Notes: generated by a model not told the origin, from the sequence alone. Numbered from the stretch's first letter, positions 1-12,363 are shown. The stretch is 64,000 nt of DNA from Planococcus citri (GCF_950023065.1 NC_088680.1:60239350-60303349); one strand, 5' to 3'. Numbers and translations are program-made.

Positions 1-2220
1 AGAATAATTGTGAAAATTTTGAAATCCAAATTCATTCTCCAGTTTTCTAACTTTTTTTTGAATTTTCCGACTGAACGATTAAATCGAATAACGTGGAAAG
101 TATGAAATCATACACGGATTGCAGTTTGAATAAATACAATGATGATAGTTCAAAAACTGTTTGAAATTTGTTTAGTTGCTAACGCTTGTTGCGACGAACC
201 TACCTCCATGGTATCTGAAATGAAATAATTATCTGTAGGTTTTATTGCTGATGTTTCCTACAGAGTTGGCTTGGAAAATTTTCTTCTTTCAAAAATATTT
301 TTCTTTTTTGATTAATTCAAAGAAAACCTGAAAATAAACTATCGTTTAGATTCCTCAGTTTTTTTTTTATTTTTGGAAATTTGATATCAGGAAAGGGTAT
401 AAGAGAAGGTTTTCTGCTGCAAAATTTTCTAAAAATTCCAAAACTTAGCTACCTACTTTAAGAATTTTTTTATTCGTAAATTGAAATGAATAGGTACTTA
501 CTTTGATTATATTTAAATCATGAGAGAATTGTATGTATGTGTAGCAGGCTGTTGGCTGTTGTGACATGCTGATTGCTGAAGGAGGAGGCGTTTAAATGAT
601 GCTTAAGTTTTAGAAATCAGTATGCCTAAATTGGGTCAGGTATTTTTTCACTTTTCTTTATCGTTGTTTTCTAAGTATTTCGTTGAAAAAATAATTTTGA
701 CCTCATGGAGCCCTGAGGGCTGGGGTGGCATGTTCACCTACTCAATTTATGAATTTATTCAACATCTCGTGTACCATTTGGAAGAGCTTCGACAGGGTTG
801 GCACAGTTATTGGAATCGTAAAATTCGATTCAGATCAAAAATTTGATGATTTGATTTTTTGATTCGAATCATTTTTTGTGCTATTATTCGTGATTCGTAA
901 TTCATTATGAGTCATTTTGTGCCTCGTTCTCTTCATTAAATGACATTCTTTTTGATGTTTGTAACACTTCACTCGACTATGAGTTAACAACATTGTCTCG
1001 TACATCAAATCATGTTTCCTGCATTGTTGCTAAGTTTGAGTTTGCCCTCATTTTACAAAAATGTCATCGATTTCTTGTGGTTTTCAGTTGTTTTATACCC
1101 ATTTCACATTTACAAAATTTTAGCAAAATTTTGGAATAAGTATTTTAGTTTTTGGTCATTTTTTATTGGTTTTATTTCATTTCAGATAGGTAAATTTTAA
1201 TTTTAAAATTTTTTCGTGCAAAATTTATCAATTTTTTTTGTCACACTTTTTGTAGTATTTTTTGAAACATTTCGTTCAATTTTCATAGTATCTGATCATG
1301 CAATTTGTGGTACATATTTTCCAAAAATTTTGTTTAATATTTATTATGTGCTTATTTTTACGAAATTTTTCCTCGATTATTTTGGACTATTTCCTATAGC
1401 ATTTTAACAAATTTTTGAGCAATTTTCGCAAAGATAGCTCGATTTTGTTGATTTTCCTCCAGCTTATGGTAATTTTCAATAACTGGATAAAGCTACACAT
1501 AGTTTGACAAATTTTCATGCAATTTTAAGAATATTGATTTCCAATAATTTAGGCAACCGTTTGCAAGATTTTACTCTTTTGTGACATTTCGGAATCAAGT
1601 TTTGGTAGTTTTCATTGACGTTTTTATATGTCAATCTTCCGAGCTTTAACGAAATTCTAAATTGCAAAATTTGGCATAATTTCACTAAAATTCCATAAAT
1701 TTTTAGTAGTACATACTTAACTTTAAGTAGGTATCTAAGTATTTCTATGCTAATTTTATACTTTATTCATGATATTATTTTGAGTGTTTTTTTCAGAATT
1801 TCATTCAATTTCGATAATATTTGATAAACTTTTTGTAATTTTCCACGATTTTTTTGTATTTTACCCTATTTGCGGTATTTTATCAATTTTCAGTTGATTT
1901 ATACTTTAAAAAGTTTACGATTTTCTGCTAAAAAAAAAAAAAAAAGAAAGAAAGAAAAGAAAAAGAAAACATTCGCGAATAAGGCTTACAATTTCTAAAT
2001 TCTGGATTCCTGATAAAATTTGATTTGAGGCAGCACTGAATGTTCATTAGGTACCTATCTGATTAGTTTCTTGATTTGGCCATCGCTAAACTACCTCAAT
2101 AGTCCACAAATGTTCATAAAAATTCTGAATTAGGTAGGTACATTTTTTTCACAACTTATGAAAACTGATCCTTGAATTTTTTCGAAAAAAATACTTAAAT
2201 CTCTTGAAGAAAAATCGAAT
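1..2220. other. AT-rich gene-free flank
   Basis: Nothing recognisable as a gene. The stretch is T-rich low-complexity sequence with a purine run (A tract followed by AAAG units) at about 1930-1970. Short open frames here have no domain, no splice context and biased Phe/Ile/Lys content expected from AT-rich DNA. Confidence 0.6.
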
Positions 2221-2884
2221 CCTCCAAAAAAAATCTTCAAAAAAGAATTACACCCCGCCCTCTCCACGGTTCCTAATGAACAACTTGCTCAGTGAACAAG
2301 AGGTGAAAATATTTCAGTAAGAAAGTGTTATGATATAATGGTGGAATCCGCCCTTAAGAAAAAATACCTACCACTTCACCAGATGGTATGAGACAAACTA
2401 TGAAACAGTTTTGGTACCTAAAGCAAACATCCTCCAGAAAAATACCAAGGAGACAGTGAAATACGTAGAAAATATCGGTTGGCTGCACTTCATGAAAACA
2501 AAAAATGAGCCAAAAATTTGGGTGCTGACATATCTTCCAGACTCTGGTTAGATTATCAAACTTATTTGAGAGATCTGTCCGCCCCAAATTTTTGGCTCAT
2601 TTTTTGTTTTCATGAAGTGCAGCCAACCGATATTTTCTACGTATTTCACTGTCTCCTTGGTATTTTTCTGGAGGATGTTTGCTTTAGGTACCAAAACTGT
2701 TTCATAGTTTGTCTCATACCATCTGGTGAAGTGGTAGGTATTTTTTCTTAAGGGCGGATTCCACCATTATATCATAACACTTTCTTACTGAAATATTTTC
2801 ACCTCTTGTTCACTGAGCAAGTTGTTCATTAGGAACCGTGGAGAGGGCGGGGTGTAATTCTTTTTTGAAGATTTTTTTTGGAGG
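2221..2884. repeat. Near-perfect 302-bp inverted repeat (foldback)
   Basis: Arms at 2221-2522 and 2583-2884 are reverse complements with a 60-bp spacer (2523-2582). The same peptide is encoded outward on both strands, which shows how close to identical the arms are. No flanking target duplication is obvious. It could be a very young foldback transposon, an inverted duplication, or an assembly artefact. A transcript through it would form a long hairpin. Confidence 0.85.
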
Positions 2885-3106
2885 ATATCAGTACTTTTTT
2901 TTGTATGTTGTGATGAAGTGTTCAATTCAATAAATGAAAATAGCATTATTGGAGGCAGGAGCATGCAGAGAGTTGAAAGATTACCGGACATTTTTCATTC
3001 AACTGCCTGGAATAAAACTATGTAGAAGGGTTTCAAGGGATGTGGGGGAGGGTGACTGAAAATTTGCCAATCTATATAAAAAAAAAAAATACAATTTTGT
3101 CAGTAA

Positions 3107-4316
3107 AAAACTAAAAATTCTGAAAAATTCTCAGTTTTAGTTATTTTTATGCAGAATACCTAACATATTTAAAAAGTTGGACTGGCATTTTTGTTCATTT
3201 TCGAGAAAAAAAATTACAAGTTTGGCACTAATTGCAGAAATACCATCAGAACCCTAAAAATTAAAATTTTTGCATTTTTGAGATATTATATCTATCAATG
3301 TGTAGCCGAATATTTGAAAAAAATTTCCTTCCCTCGGACTTTTATCATGCTGAAATTTCCGTTGACAAGGCTACAGCCTCTCCAAATGAACCAATTTTCT
3401 TGAAATTTTGCAATGTAACAGCAATTATGATGTAAATGACGACCATGGTACTACAAAAAAATTTTATGGTTTGGGGTGGATGGGTTGAGGGGGAAAAAAA
3501 TTTTCCAATTAAGAAAAAGGCGGTCAAAAATGATTTTCTTAAAAATGGAATTATATTCCGAAATAACACGCTTATTTACATCACTGTACACAACTGGACT
3601 CATATCAGTTCAATGGCGAAGAACGTATCAAAAATTCAGAGTTAATTTTCCATTATTTTGTTATGGCTGGGAAACTCTACGTTCCACTTGACTCACTTGA
3701 CCCACCCGTCCGTTCCACTTGAACACTTCATCGGCTAAAGTGGAACGAAAAAAGTTGATTAAAAACAAAAATTCTGGAGCACAAGTTTCTGAACCAAATT
3801 TGAAAAATGAGGAGTCATTTTGTAGCCAAAGGATGAGACTACACAACAACAACAATGTATTTACAGGTTTCTCAAAGTTGAAAAAGGTATAGTCACATTT
3901 TGGCTGAAGTAAAAATCGTTCCACGTGACCCAGTTTCACCACTAGTATGTAAAACATTAAATTTTATGAATATGGCATTCTTTTGATTTGTTTAAAACGG
4001 TGGCAAAATTTTTCCGATAAGTATGTAGTATGTAGGTATCTATCACTTGCAGAATCATGGCCAGAAAAATAGTATTTCTAGTCAATTCGTTGACAAATTG
4101 CGGCATAAGGACATTTTTTTCAAATGTTCGTCTACACATTAGTAAAATTTTTCAAAAATTTCAATTCTTTAGGGTTCTGGTGGTATTTTTGCAATTAGTA
4201 CCAAACATATTATTTTTTCTCAAATATGTGAATATGAAAAAAATGGCAGTCCAATTTTTTGATATATTATTCGATACTTTAAAATGACTGAAACTGAGAA
4301 TTTTTTCAGAATTTTT
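3107..4316. repeat. Diverged foldback element, about 1.2 kb
   Basis: The segment at about 3107-3330 is repeated in reverse complement at about 4090-4316. Matching landmarks include CAGAACCCTAAA near 3250 against TTTAGGGTTCTGG near 4170, and AATGTGTAGCCGAA near 3297 against TTCGTCTACACATT near 4126. The arms are clearly diverged, so the element is older than the one at 2221. The centre carries no recognisable gene. No target duplication was identified. Confidence 0.65.
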
Positions 4317-5138
4317 ACTCGCGGATACCTTGGTTATGTTTAAATTATAAGTTTTTAAATCAATTTTTTTATGTTTTTGAATGTGGCAACACTAATTTAG
4401 ACATCATTCGTCGATCAATTTGAAAAAAGTTGAAAATTCTATAGCACGTACAACCGGAGTAATTTGCAACAGAAATTTTCCATTTCAGACCATTTTGGAA
4501 AACTTTGAAGCCCCACAGCTTCGCCGAAAAAAATCGAAAAAATGTCCGGTTTACATAATTCTTCATCGCTTGATGACCTCTAAACATTATCTGATTTTGA
4601 AAAAATCGATGACCATGACCTCTCGTGCAAAAATCCGCCGATTTGGCGTGGAATGAGTAATTAGAAGGAGAAGAAAATGCCTATATCAGTCGATAAAATT
4701 TTCAGTTGAACCCCCTCCCGCTTCCCAAAAAAACCTATACTCAGGCCCGCATAAATTCCTAAAAATCAAATTTTTCACGGGAATGATAACAAATAGGTAC
4801 GGTAATTCAAACTATCAAATTTCTACATTTCTCTTGAAGTTTTCAACTAGTTTCAGTGTTTCAGTTTTTGTACCTACTGTAAAGTTCAAAAAAAAAAAAA
4901 AATCATTTGGGTGTACCGGTGTAGGTAACGAGTAACTTTTATTGAAAAATATTTGGCTACCAAAACGAGGTTTTCTTAAAACTTGTCAATTTTTTATCAC
5001 TAATGTCAGTACGCGTTGCGCTATAGTGGCTGTGATAACAGAATTATGAGTAAGATCGATAAGTTGTAATCGATTAATCGATAATAAATCGATTATTCTA
5101 ATTGCATTTGGGTATGTTTATGAATAATAATAATAAAA

Positions 5139-5530
5139 TAATGATTCTTAATTGAATTATTAAAGTGAAACAAAAACTGATACAGGTGTACGTATATCAA
5201 AAGGCACTTCTACAATCTTAATGATTCTTAATTGAATTATTAAAGTGAAACAAAAACTGATACAGGTGTACGTATATCAAAAGGCACTTCTACAATCTTC
5301 AAAGTACATTTGTACAAAATTTCAGCGTGATTCGTGCCCTATTCAAAGCTGTTGCTTTGTCTAAAGAAACCAAAATGGCGGAAATTTGTATTATAAATTA
5401 ACTGTTCCTTTAGACAAAGCTACAGCTTTGAATAGGGCACGAATCACGCTGAAATTTTGTACAAATGTACTTTGAAGATTGTAGAAGTGCCTTTTTATAT
5501 ACGTACACCTGTATCACCTTTTGTTTGACC
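5139..5530. repeat. 80-bp tandem duplication fused to a hairpin element
   Basis: A unit starting AATGATTCTTAATTGAATT occurs at about 5139-5218 and again from 5219. The second copy runs into an inverted repeat whose arms are about 5245-5369 and 5404-5530. Shared landmarks are ACAGGTGTACGTATAT, AAGGCACTTCTACAATCTT, and GCGTGATTCGTGCCCTATTC in the first arm with its complement in the second. The arrangement looks like a small non-autonomous DNA transposon whose left end was duplicated. Confidence 0.75.
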
Positions 5531-7328
5531 GTACCTTCAATTAATAAACTCGTCATTTTTTCAAAAATTTCCATTTTTCAGCATCTTTCAACGCAGCTCG
5601 AAGTTAACGTAATTGAGCTAGAAAGCTCAAATTTGGCATGAATATCAAGTTTGTACCAGAGAAGTGCCTTTTGATATTTTGGGTCAATTTTGAAAATTTT
5701 TGTGCCCCAAAAAGGGGGAGTGCAGGGTCAATTTTCAAAAAAAATACAATTTTTCATCAAAAGTCAGTAATGGGTAACAAATCAAAGCTATATTTCAAAT
5801 TTCATCAAAATTGGTTCAGCCAATCCTTCTAACTTTCAGTGAGTACTGAAAAACAAAAGATGCCAAAATGACAAAAAAAGGGGTACTGGAAACTTCGCGA
5901 ATTTTCATCGTACAAAAAAAATTCTCATATATTCTGAAAGGACTTTGAAAAATAAGAAAAAAAGTATCTTTGCGTTTTTTGATTAAACGCATAGTTTTTG
6001 AGAAAATTACGTTTGAATATCGCTGAAAAACATTACGAAATACTTACAGAATATATACTCCTCGGACGGTACCACATCCGCCTACGGTTTCGCAACGCGC
6101 ATGAAACCGTGGGAGGGCGGGGTGGCAACGCTACCGCGTCGCCTGATCCAGAAAAATCAATGAGTTATTCAAGTCATCAGATTTTTTGTTCGATGCCTAA
6201 TGTTTTACACCTTCTTCGTTTTTTTGTTTTTGTGTTTTCTTTTGTACCACATTCTTAATAGTTTGTCGAGAGCTTTTATGCTTTGATTTTAATGATTTTC
6301 TGATGTTTTGAACGATGTTGATGTTTCCTCAGTCCACATTTTTCTAGTGTGAAAAAAGTTAAAAACTGAGGATCTGAGCTCAAAAAAGTAAGCAGGTAGG
6401 TAAATAATCGAACTCAACGATCTCGAACGATTAAAAATGTTCAAGTTATATGAAGGTGCCTATGCCAAATTTTTCAAACATTTTTAAAATGGGGGGGGGG
6501 TGCTGGAGGGAGAAACTGAGTTTTAGTATTCAAAAAAAAAGTTGACGTCCGAACTCACCGCATTTTAAAACCGAACAAATGACACGCCACCCTCATGTTA
6601 TTTTGATTTTTTCTGGGGGGGGGGTCTCTCCTTTTCGTGCTAACACTGACTGGGATTTAGAAAGTTAGGAGTTAATCTTCGAACTCATCGCCTTCAAATC
6701 AATAAAAATCAAGACCCCACTTCACTTTTACATTTTCTTTTTAAATTTTGATGGAAATTGAGGGATTTCAGAGTACCTGCTTATTTACATTCTACTTTAA
6801 AAGATAATTTGTTAAAATGAAACTTGAAAAAATGTCTTACCTAATCGCAATTTTTTCCAGCAGTTACTTTCAACGTTTTACTTGCTTATCATGAAACGTT
6901 GAACTTCAGCTCAAAAATTCAGTTTTGAATTTTTCCTTTTCGAATTCTAATTACTTACTAATTTCACCGAACTTGTGATAAAAATCTTCAAACTTTAGTA
7001 TTTTTATAGCACGTAAATATGTAGGTACATACTTACATACCTACTTAACATATTTTGTGAAAATTTTTGTCTGTATGAAGAGTACTTACTTACATGCCTG
7101 AGGCCCCCTCCTTACGACTTAATAAGAAAGTATTAATTTATTACTGTTATCATCTTACTAAACCGTCGGAAGTAATTGGTTCAAAAAAAAAAAAAAAAAT
7201 GAGTGAAATGTGAGGACTTTACTTTATTTTAGCTTCGACATTATACGAAATCCTACATTAATAAACGAATAAGATTTTCTATCAAATTTATTAGCATCGG
7301 TAACATAGGTAAGGTAGGTACATAGTTA
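5531..7328. other. Gene-free stretch
   Basis: No gene seen. It contains G homopolymers near 6491 and 6616, an A run near 7183, and several GTAGGTAC-type strings near 7021-7060. A GC-richer patch at about 6060-6150 has no domain or splice signals that I can support. Confidence 0.5.
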
Positions 7329-7334
7329 TTTATT
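7329..7334 (-). terminator. Poly(A) signal of the proline-rich secreted gene
   Basis: AATAAA on the minus strand, about 86 bases after the stop codon of the gene ending at 7420. Position and hexamer fit a eukaryotic cleavage signal. Confidence 0.5.
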
Positions 7335-7419
7335 CATAGGTCGTTTACAGGCGTGTCTGATGGGTGATCCCCACGTATTAATATACACATTTTCATGAAA
7401 GTTACCTCAAGGTAGCTTA

Positions 7420-8428
7420 TTACGGAGGACTATTTGGGGGAGGAGGAGTACCTGCTGGAGGAGTGCCTGCTGGAGGAGTGCCAGTTGGTGGCGGTGTTGT
7501 AGTTGTTGGAGTAGTTGGTGGAGGTGTTGTACTGCTTGTGGGGTTATTCGGATCTGTAGAAGTGGTTGAAGAGGGAGATGAGCTAGGAGAGCTTGATGGA
7601 CTGGAACTGGGTGTTGAAGGCCCGCTTCCGGGGCCGCTTCCGGGGCCGCTTCCTGAACCACTTCCCGACCCACCTTTACTTATTGAAGAATTATTACATT
7701 CTAAAGCTTTATCCGCCATGGTTTTATTTTTCGTCATAGCCTGGCAAGCATCCTTTACAGCATCCATCTCCATTTTTTCCAAGATCGTCAACGGATCACA
7801 CGCATCCCCTTGCCCGCCACAATTCTGAATATTTGCGCATTCTTGCACGATTGCATCCAGCTTACCATAGAGGTCTTGAGCACTTTGGTTAATTTCATCG
7901 ACTCCACTCGACGTACTTGGAGTCGAGTAGCTGGGATTCGTTGATGTAGGCATGTTCGGAGTTGGTCCTGCACCTCCTGGTGGAGGAGTGGTACCAGTTG
8001 GTGGAGGAGTGGTACCATTTGGTGGTGGAGTTGTGGAGGAGTTTGGTGGAGAATTTGGTGGAGGGGTCGATGGAGTTGGCGTTGTTGATGGGCTTGGAGT
8101 TGTTGATGATGGACTTGGGGTGGAATCTGGAGTTGATGTATCTGGACCTTGCGGATCAGCGATTGCAATTGAAACGAGAACTATGATCTGTTCATTTGAA
8201 GGGAAAAGAAGTGATTACTAATTATGAATTTAAACTAAAATAAAGAAGTTCAAATCTCATGAACATTTTTTTGGCCCAGCTCCCAGTTTGTGTTATAAAG
8301 ACTCCATCGAACAAAAAAAATAAAATAAAATAAAAAATAATGCTCATAATTTATGGCAATGATATTTTTCAATGGAATTTAATACATACCGTAACTGCAA
8401 TTAAGGAACCTTTGGCTGCATTAATCAT
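7420..8428 (-). CDS. Secreted proline/serine/threonine-rich protein, two exons
   Basis: Exon 1 is 8428-8390 (13 codons, ending in G|GTATGT). Exon 2 is 8187-7420, entered through an AACAG acceptor; both junctions are phase 0, giving 268 residues. The N-terminus (MINAAKGSLIAVT from exon 1, IIVLVSIAIA from exon 2) is a classic signal peptide with likely cleavage before DPQG. Next comes a Pro/Ser/Thr tract of PPP and TTP motifs (about residues 24-88), and then an alpha-helical-looking segment of about 70 residues containing five cysteines (QDLYGKLDAIVQEC region). After that are GSGSGSGPGSGPGSGP repeats, SSPSSSP repeats, and a PPP.GTPPAGTPP tail. I recognise no family. The composition suggests a mucin-like, heavily glycosylated secreted protein. 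It is divergent from the large repeat gene at 9690. Function unknown. Confidence 0.8.
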
Positions 8429-8465
8429 CTCTGCGTTTTATGAATTAGCCTAAGTAATACGTACT

Positions 8466-8498
8466 ACTGGAAATCACGAGCTGAGTTTCGATTTTATA
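8466..8498 (-). promoter_or_regulatory. TATA box and initiator of the proline-rich gene
   Basis: On the minus strand TATAAAAT lies at 8498-8491 and a CCAGT initiator-like sequence about 30 bases downstream (A near 8468). This leaves a 5' UTR of about 40 bases before the ATG at 8428. The spacing is the usual arthropod TATA-to-start distance. No transcript data. Confidence 0.5.
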
Positions 8499-9615
8499 CA
8501 CGTATAATAAAGATTACTTTGGGGAAAAAAGAAGATAAGCGTGTTCAACTACCCATCTATTTGGCTGTCGAGTAATTTATTGGGTTGCCTATTTGTTTTG
8601 TGATGTGGAAAGCTTGGTGTTTGTTCAATGAATGAGCATTCTTGATTTATAATTTTTTCAGTGAAAAACAAGCGTCAGCTTTTTTTTTTATTTAATGGAA
8701 TAGGTACTCGTGAATGAATATTCTGTAGAACTTACGCCACGAATACCTACCTTACTTTCAATTTGATTGTGGCCTGCACCTATTTATTGGAAATCATAGT
8801 TTTTCGAATAAAAAAACAGATTTTCTATTTGATAAAGTAGGTAGGTACCTACCATCTTCAATTCGTGAATGATACTAGATAAATCATTCGGCAGGAGTTG
8901 GTGAAAGTATTGGCACTGCATTCAATTTGCACTTTTCTTCTGAAAATCTTGTTTCATTTGATGAAAGAAAAATATGCTAGAAATATTGCTGTTTTTTTCT
9001 AGTAATTAGGCTACTTATTTATTTGTTTTTTTTTGTTCAGGATGAGATCTGCGACCAAGTTGTTTACTTGAAGGAAAAAGATTTCAGCAATTTCTTCAAA
9101 ATATTTGATGTTTTTCAGAATTGATGGGACGCCTGATGTTGCATTTTGCAAGTTGGGTGTATAGATTTTCGCTCATATGACTGCACTTATTGCACATCTG
9201 AGGAATATTTTTCTAGGTTTATGATTTTTGTACCATGTAAAGCAATGAAAAGCCCATCGCTAATGTCAACAGGCAAGTAGGTAATGTACCTGAAATTTGA
9301 AACGCAGTCGTTTACCACCATTTGAATAAATATATGTACTCGTTGAGTACTTTTACTGCCGTCATTGTGCGAAATATTAAAGGTCAGAGTAAAGGCAAAG
9401 TATTGAACAAACAAGGTCAAATTCTCATTGACATTGCCAGCTTTTACCATGTGGAAAGTACTCGCACATTGAACAAATAACTTTATCGCCCACACAAGGG
9501 CATCGCGATCATCAACATATTTATTCAGATGAAATATTAATCAAAAGCAGTACTTTTACAGTACTCGATGGCGAACAAATTAATGAATTTCAAAATTCAC
9601 GTCATGATTTTCAAC
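8499..9615. other. Divergent intergenic region
   Basis: This is the shared upstream region of two divergently transcribed secreted-protein genes. No gene is seen in it. It contains GTAGGTAGGTACCTACC-type strings near 8840. Shared regulation of the two genes from this region is possible but only inferred. Confidence 0.4.
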
Positions 9616-9620
9616 AATCA

Positions 9621-9650
9621 CATATAAGTTGGTAGTTGCAAGTTATCAGT
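9621..9650 (+). promoter_or_regulatory. TATA box and initiator of gene A
   Basis: ATATAAG at 9622-9628 is followed by TCAGT at 9646-9650 with the initiator A near 9648. This is the 25-30 base spacing expected for arthropod TATA-plus-initiator promoters. It predicts a 5' UTR of about 42 bases before the ATG at 9690, and it rules out the upstream in-frame TTG as a start. Confidence 0.6.
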
Positions 9651-9689
9651 ATAGTTTTTATATTCAGTGGTTACACGATAACGAAAAAA

Positions 9690-12299
9690 ATGGAACTTGA
9701 GAATATCAAGTTCGCCGTTACCTTGATTTTGGGGTTAATCGGGGTAGTTTATGGAAAAGCGATAGCAGATCCTAATTATAACGGATTATCAGCTTCCCAG
9801 CAGACATTATTCAGAAGAAACCCGAATCTTTTCCTTAATAGTTTTGGATATGGAGGTGGAAGTGGAGGTCAACCCGGAGGTGGCGGCGGTATGTCTTCGA
9901 CATCTTTGCAATTCAGCGATCCCAACTCTACTAATGGTCAACAACTCAATGTTCAAAGCCAAGCAGCAGGAGTTGGTGATGGAAATAATGGTGGGGGAAC
10001 GGCAACCACTGGTTTACAATTCAGCAATGGTAATAACTACCCTAATAGTGGCAATCAAGGATTAAGTGTTCAGAGCACTGCTTCTGGTGCTGGAGGTGGA
10101 GATGGAAATGGAAATGGAGGTGGAGGAATGTCTTCAACATCTTTGAACTTCAATAATGGCGGCACTTGTGATGGCTCTAACCCCAACAATAGTGGATTAA
10201 GTGTTCAAAGTACAGCGGTTGGAGCTGGAGGAGGAGATGGAAACGGAAATGGTGGCGGTGGTATGTCAGCTACTGGTCTACAATTCAACAGTGGCAATAA
10301 TCCCGATGGTACACATGGACTCAACGTTCAAAGTACTGCTGTAGGAGCAGGAGGTGGTGATGGAAATGGAAATGGTGGCGGAGGAATGTCCTCAACATCT
10401 TTACAATTCAACAATGGTGATAACTGCGACGGTTCTAACCCAAGTAATACTGGATTAAGCGTTCAAAGTACCGCAGTTGGCGCAGGTTCAGGAAATGATA
10501 GTTTGGGAGCTTCTCAGACTAATTTACAGACCACAAATAATGGACCTGTGAACCCAGGTCCGGTTACTGATAAACCTGAAGATCAGAAAGACTATATTGT
10601 ACCGGATGTTGATCATAATAATACTGTGGGAGCCTCACCCACTGCTGTAGACTCAAAAGATAACGATAGTAATTTACAAGTGGATAATGCTGCAATTGGT
10701 GCAACAAATGGTGATCAATCTGTTGCATTAGCTGACACCCATGTCCATGAAAGTGACAAAGATAAAACTGTCGATGTTAATAATACCGCTGTTGGTGCAG
10801 GTGATAATGCAGCTGCATTGACCAATACTTCTGTGCAAGAGAAAGATGGCGATGGCCATGAAACCAAAGTAGACACCACATCTGTAGGACAGGCAAGTGG
10901 AGATGATGCCATAGCTGGTTCAAAAACCACTGTTCAAGTTGATAATAAGGATACTCCTGCTGGTGCCCCTGTGCCAATTGCACCAACTCCTGCTGGTGCC
11001 CCTGTGCCAATAGCGCCAACTCAACATGATGATACAGTACAAGTGCAAAATTCTGGAGTTGGTGTAGCTGATCAAAATGGAGTGGTTGGTGTAAGTACCA
11101 ATTCTGTTCATATTGATGACGATAAAGAAGGAGATATCGATCTTACAACTCTCGCTGGAGGATCAGCCACTGATCATGGAGCCGAAGGTGTATCTGGTGT
11201 CGGTGTACAGATGGCTGATGGTACTGACAAAACTTCCAACGATGGTCTCAAAGTAACAGCAACTAATACAGCAGTAGGAGATTCCACACAAGGAGTTGGT
11301 GGATCAGTATCTACAGTTCATGTAGATGATAAGAAAAATGAGAGATCTTTGGAAGCTCAAACTGTTGGTCTTGGTTACAAAGATGATACTACAGAAGGAA
11401 CATTGACCGCTGATTCCATGAAATACCACGATGTTGACCAAGAACATCACCAAGAAATTAATCCAGATAATGGTAGCTTCTTCCAGTCTAGTAAACATGA
11501 AGAGAATGATGTCCAGTCCCAAAATCTATCATCACAATTCAAAACTGTTGATGATAATGGTTCCTCCACCACGACAACTCACACCACTCAAACCAAACAA
11601 ACGCAAGTCACTCAACAACAAAGTTATTACACGCAGCAGCAAATCATCAATCAACCGGTGCAAGGTGATGTTGTATTGGGTCAACCAAATCAAGTAGTGG
11701 ACCAAGATCAGAATCTCTTGGTATCTCATCAATCTCAAGGTGTCGTACAAAATCAGCAAGTTGACCAAGATCAAAACCTCTTGGTAGCTCATCAATCTCA
11801 AGATGTCGTACAAAATCAACAAGTTGACCAAGATCAAAACCTCTTGGTAGCTCATCAATCTCAAGATGTTGTACAAAATCAACAAGTTGACCAAGATCAA
11901 AACCTCTTGGTAGCTCATCAATCTCAAGGTGTCGTACAAAATCAACAAGTCGACCAAGATCAAAATCTCTTGGTTGCTCATCAATCTCAAGGTGTCGTAC
12001 AAAATCAACAAGTCGACCAAGATCAGAATCTCTTGGTATCTCATCAATCTCAGAACATTGTTCAGAATCAGCAAATCAACCAGAGTGAAAGCCACGTGGT
12101 GTCTCAACAATCCCAAAACGTCATTCAAAACCAGCAAGTAGACCAAGATCAAAACCTCTTGGTATCTCATCAATCACAGAACGTTGACAGCACAGTACAA
12201 CATCAATCTCAAATGACATCCACTCAACAACAGTCTCAAACTGTGGACCAAACTCAGAGTTATTCTTTAGGTGGTTACCTCTCTTCATTTATGGGTTAA
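9690..12299 (+). CDS. Gene A: large secreted low-complexity repeat protein
   Basis: Single long exon of 869 codons starting at the ATG in AAAAAAATGGAA. Residues 1-22 (MELENIKFAVTLILGLIGVVYG) form a signal peptide. KAIADPNYNGLSASQQTL and a following RRNP are shared with the paralogue at 30232. About residues 50-275 are Gly/Asn-rich modules of about 40 residues built on GLSVQSTAVGAGGGDGNGN plus MSSTSLQFNNG. The middle (about 280-620) is Asp/Thr/Val-rich with irregular NTAVGAG and TTVQVD strands that could form a beta-roll. The C-terminal part has eight 21-residue repeats (VDQDQNLLVAHQSQ...). It ends GGYLSSFMG. Chitinase-like exons begin 130 bases later on the same strand. They may be spliced to this exon through a weak phase-1 donor (TTTAG|GTGGTT after 12270, or ATGG|GTTAAA after 12294). 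Role unknown; fibre, coating or adhesive protein is a guess from composition. Confidence 0.85.
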   Translation: MELENIKFAVTLILGLIGVVYGKAIADPNYNGLSASQQTLFRRNPNLFLNSFGYGGGSGGQPGGGGGMSSTSLQFSDPNSTNGQQLNVQSQAAGVGDGNNGGGTATTGLQFSNGNNYPNSGNQGLSVQSTASGAGGGDGNGNGGGGMSSTSLNFNNGGTCDGSNPNNSGLSVQSTAVGAGGGDGNGNGGGGMSATGLQFNSGNNPDGTHGLNVQSTAVGAGGGDGNGNGGGGMSSTSLQFNNGDNCDGSNPSNTGLSVQSTAVGAGSGNDSLGASQTNLQTTNNGPVNPGPVTDKPEDQKDYIVPDVDHNNTVGASPTAVDSKDNDSNLQVDNAAIGATNGDQSVALADTHVHESDKDKTVDVNNTAVGAGDNAAALTNTSVQEKDGDGHETKVDTTSVGQASGDDAIAGSKTTVQVDNKDTPAGAPVPIAPTPAGAPVPIAPTQHDDTVQVQNSGVGVADQNGVVGVSTNSVHIDDDKEGDIDLTTLAGGSATDHGAEGVSGVGVQMADGTDKTSNDGLKVTATNTAVGDSTQGVGGSVSTVHVDDKKNERSLEAQTVGLGYKDDTTEGTLTADSMKYHDVDQEHHQEINPDNGSFFQSSKHEENDVQSQNLSSQFKTVDDNGSSTTTTHTTQTKQTQVTQQQSYYTQQQIINQPVQGDVVLGQPNQVVDQDQNLLVSHQSQGVVQNQQVDQDQNLLVAHQSQDVVQNQQVDQDQNLLVAHQSQDVVQNQQVDQDQNLLVAHQSQGVVQNQQVDQDQNLLVAHQSQGVVQNQQVDQDQNLLVSHQSQNIVQNQQINQSESHVVSQQSQNVIQNQQVDQDQNLLVSHQSQNVDSTVQHQSQMTSTQQQSQTVDQTQSYSLGGYLSSFMG
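9880..10500 (+). repeat. Gly/Asn-rich coding repeat of gene A
   Basis: About six in-frame modules of roughly 40 codons, each pairing (S/N)VQS(T/Q)A.G.G followed by a GDGNGNGGGG stretch with MS(S/A)T(S/G)L.F. Two related module types alternate (TSLQF/NF and TGLQF). The same module occurs about ten times in the paralogue at 27901-30232. Confidence 0.85.
11697..12197 (+). repeat. 63-bp coding tandem repeat (Gln-rich) in gene A
   Basis: Eight in-frame copies begin at 11697, 11760, 11823, 11886, 11949, 12012, 12075 and 12138. The 21-residue consensus begins VDQDQNLLVAHQSQ and ends VVQNQQ. Copies 2-5 are nearly identical and copy 7 is diverged (INQSESHVVSQQSQ), suggesting recent unequal exchange in the middle. 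Absent from the paralogue A'. Confidence 0.95.
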
Positions 12300-12357
12300 A
12301 TTATTGTAATTCGTTAACGTTTTTCTGAGAGGTTACAATATTAACGGAACCCTCTGA

Positions 12358-12363
12358 AATAAA
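12358..12363 (+). terminator. Poly(A) signal after gene A
   Basis: AATAAA 59 bases after the stop of gene A, followed by a GT-rich TTTGTATGT. It supports a transcript ending here. It lies upstream of the first chitinase-like exon, so if A is also spliced to those exons this would be an intronic poly(A) site. Confidence 0.5.
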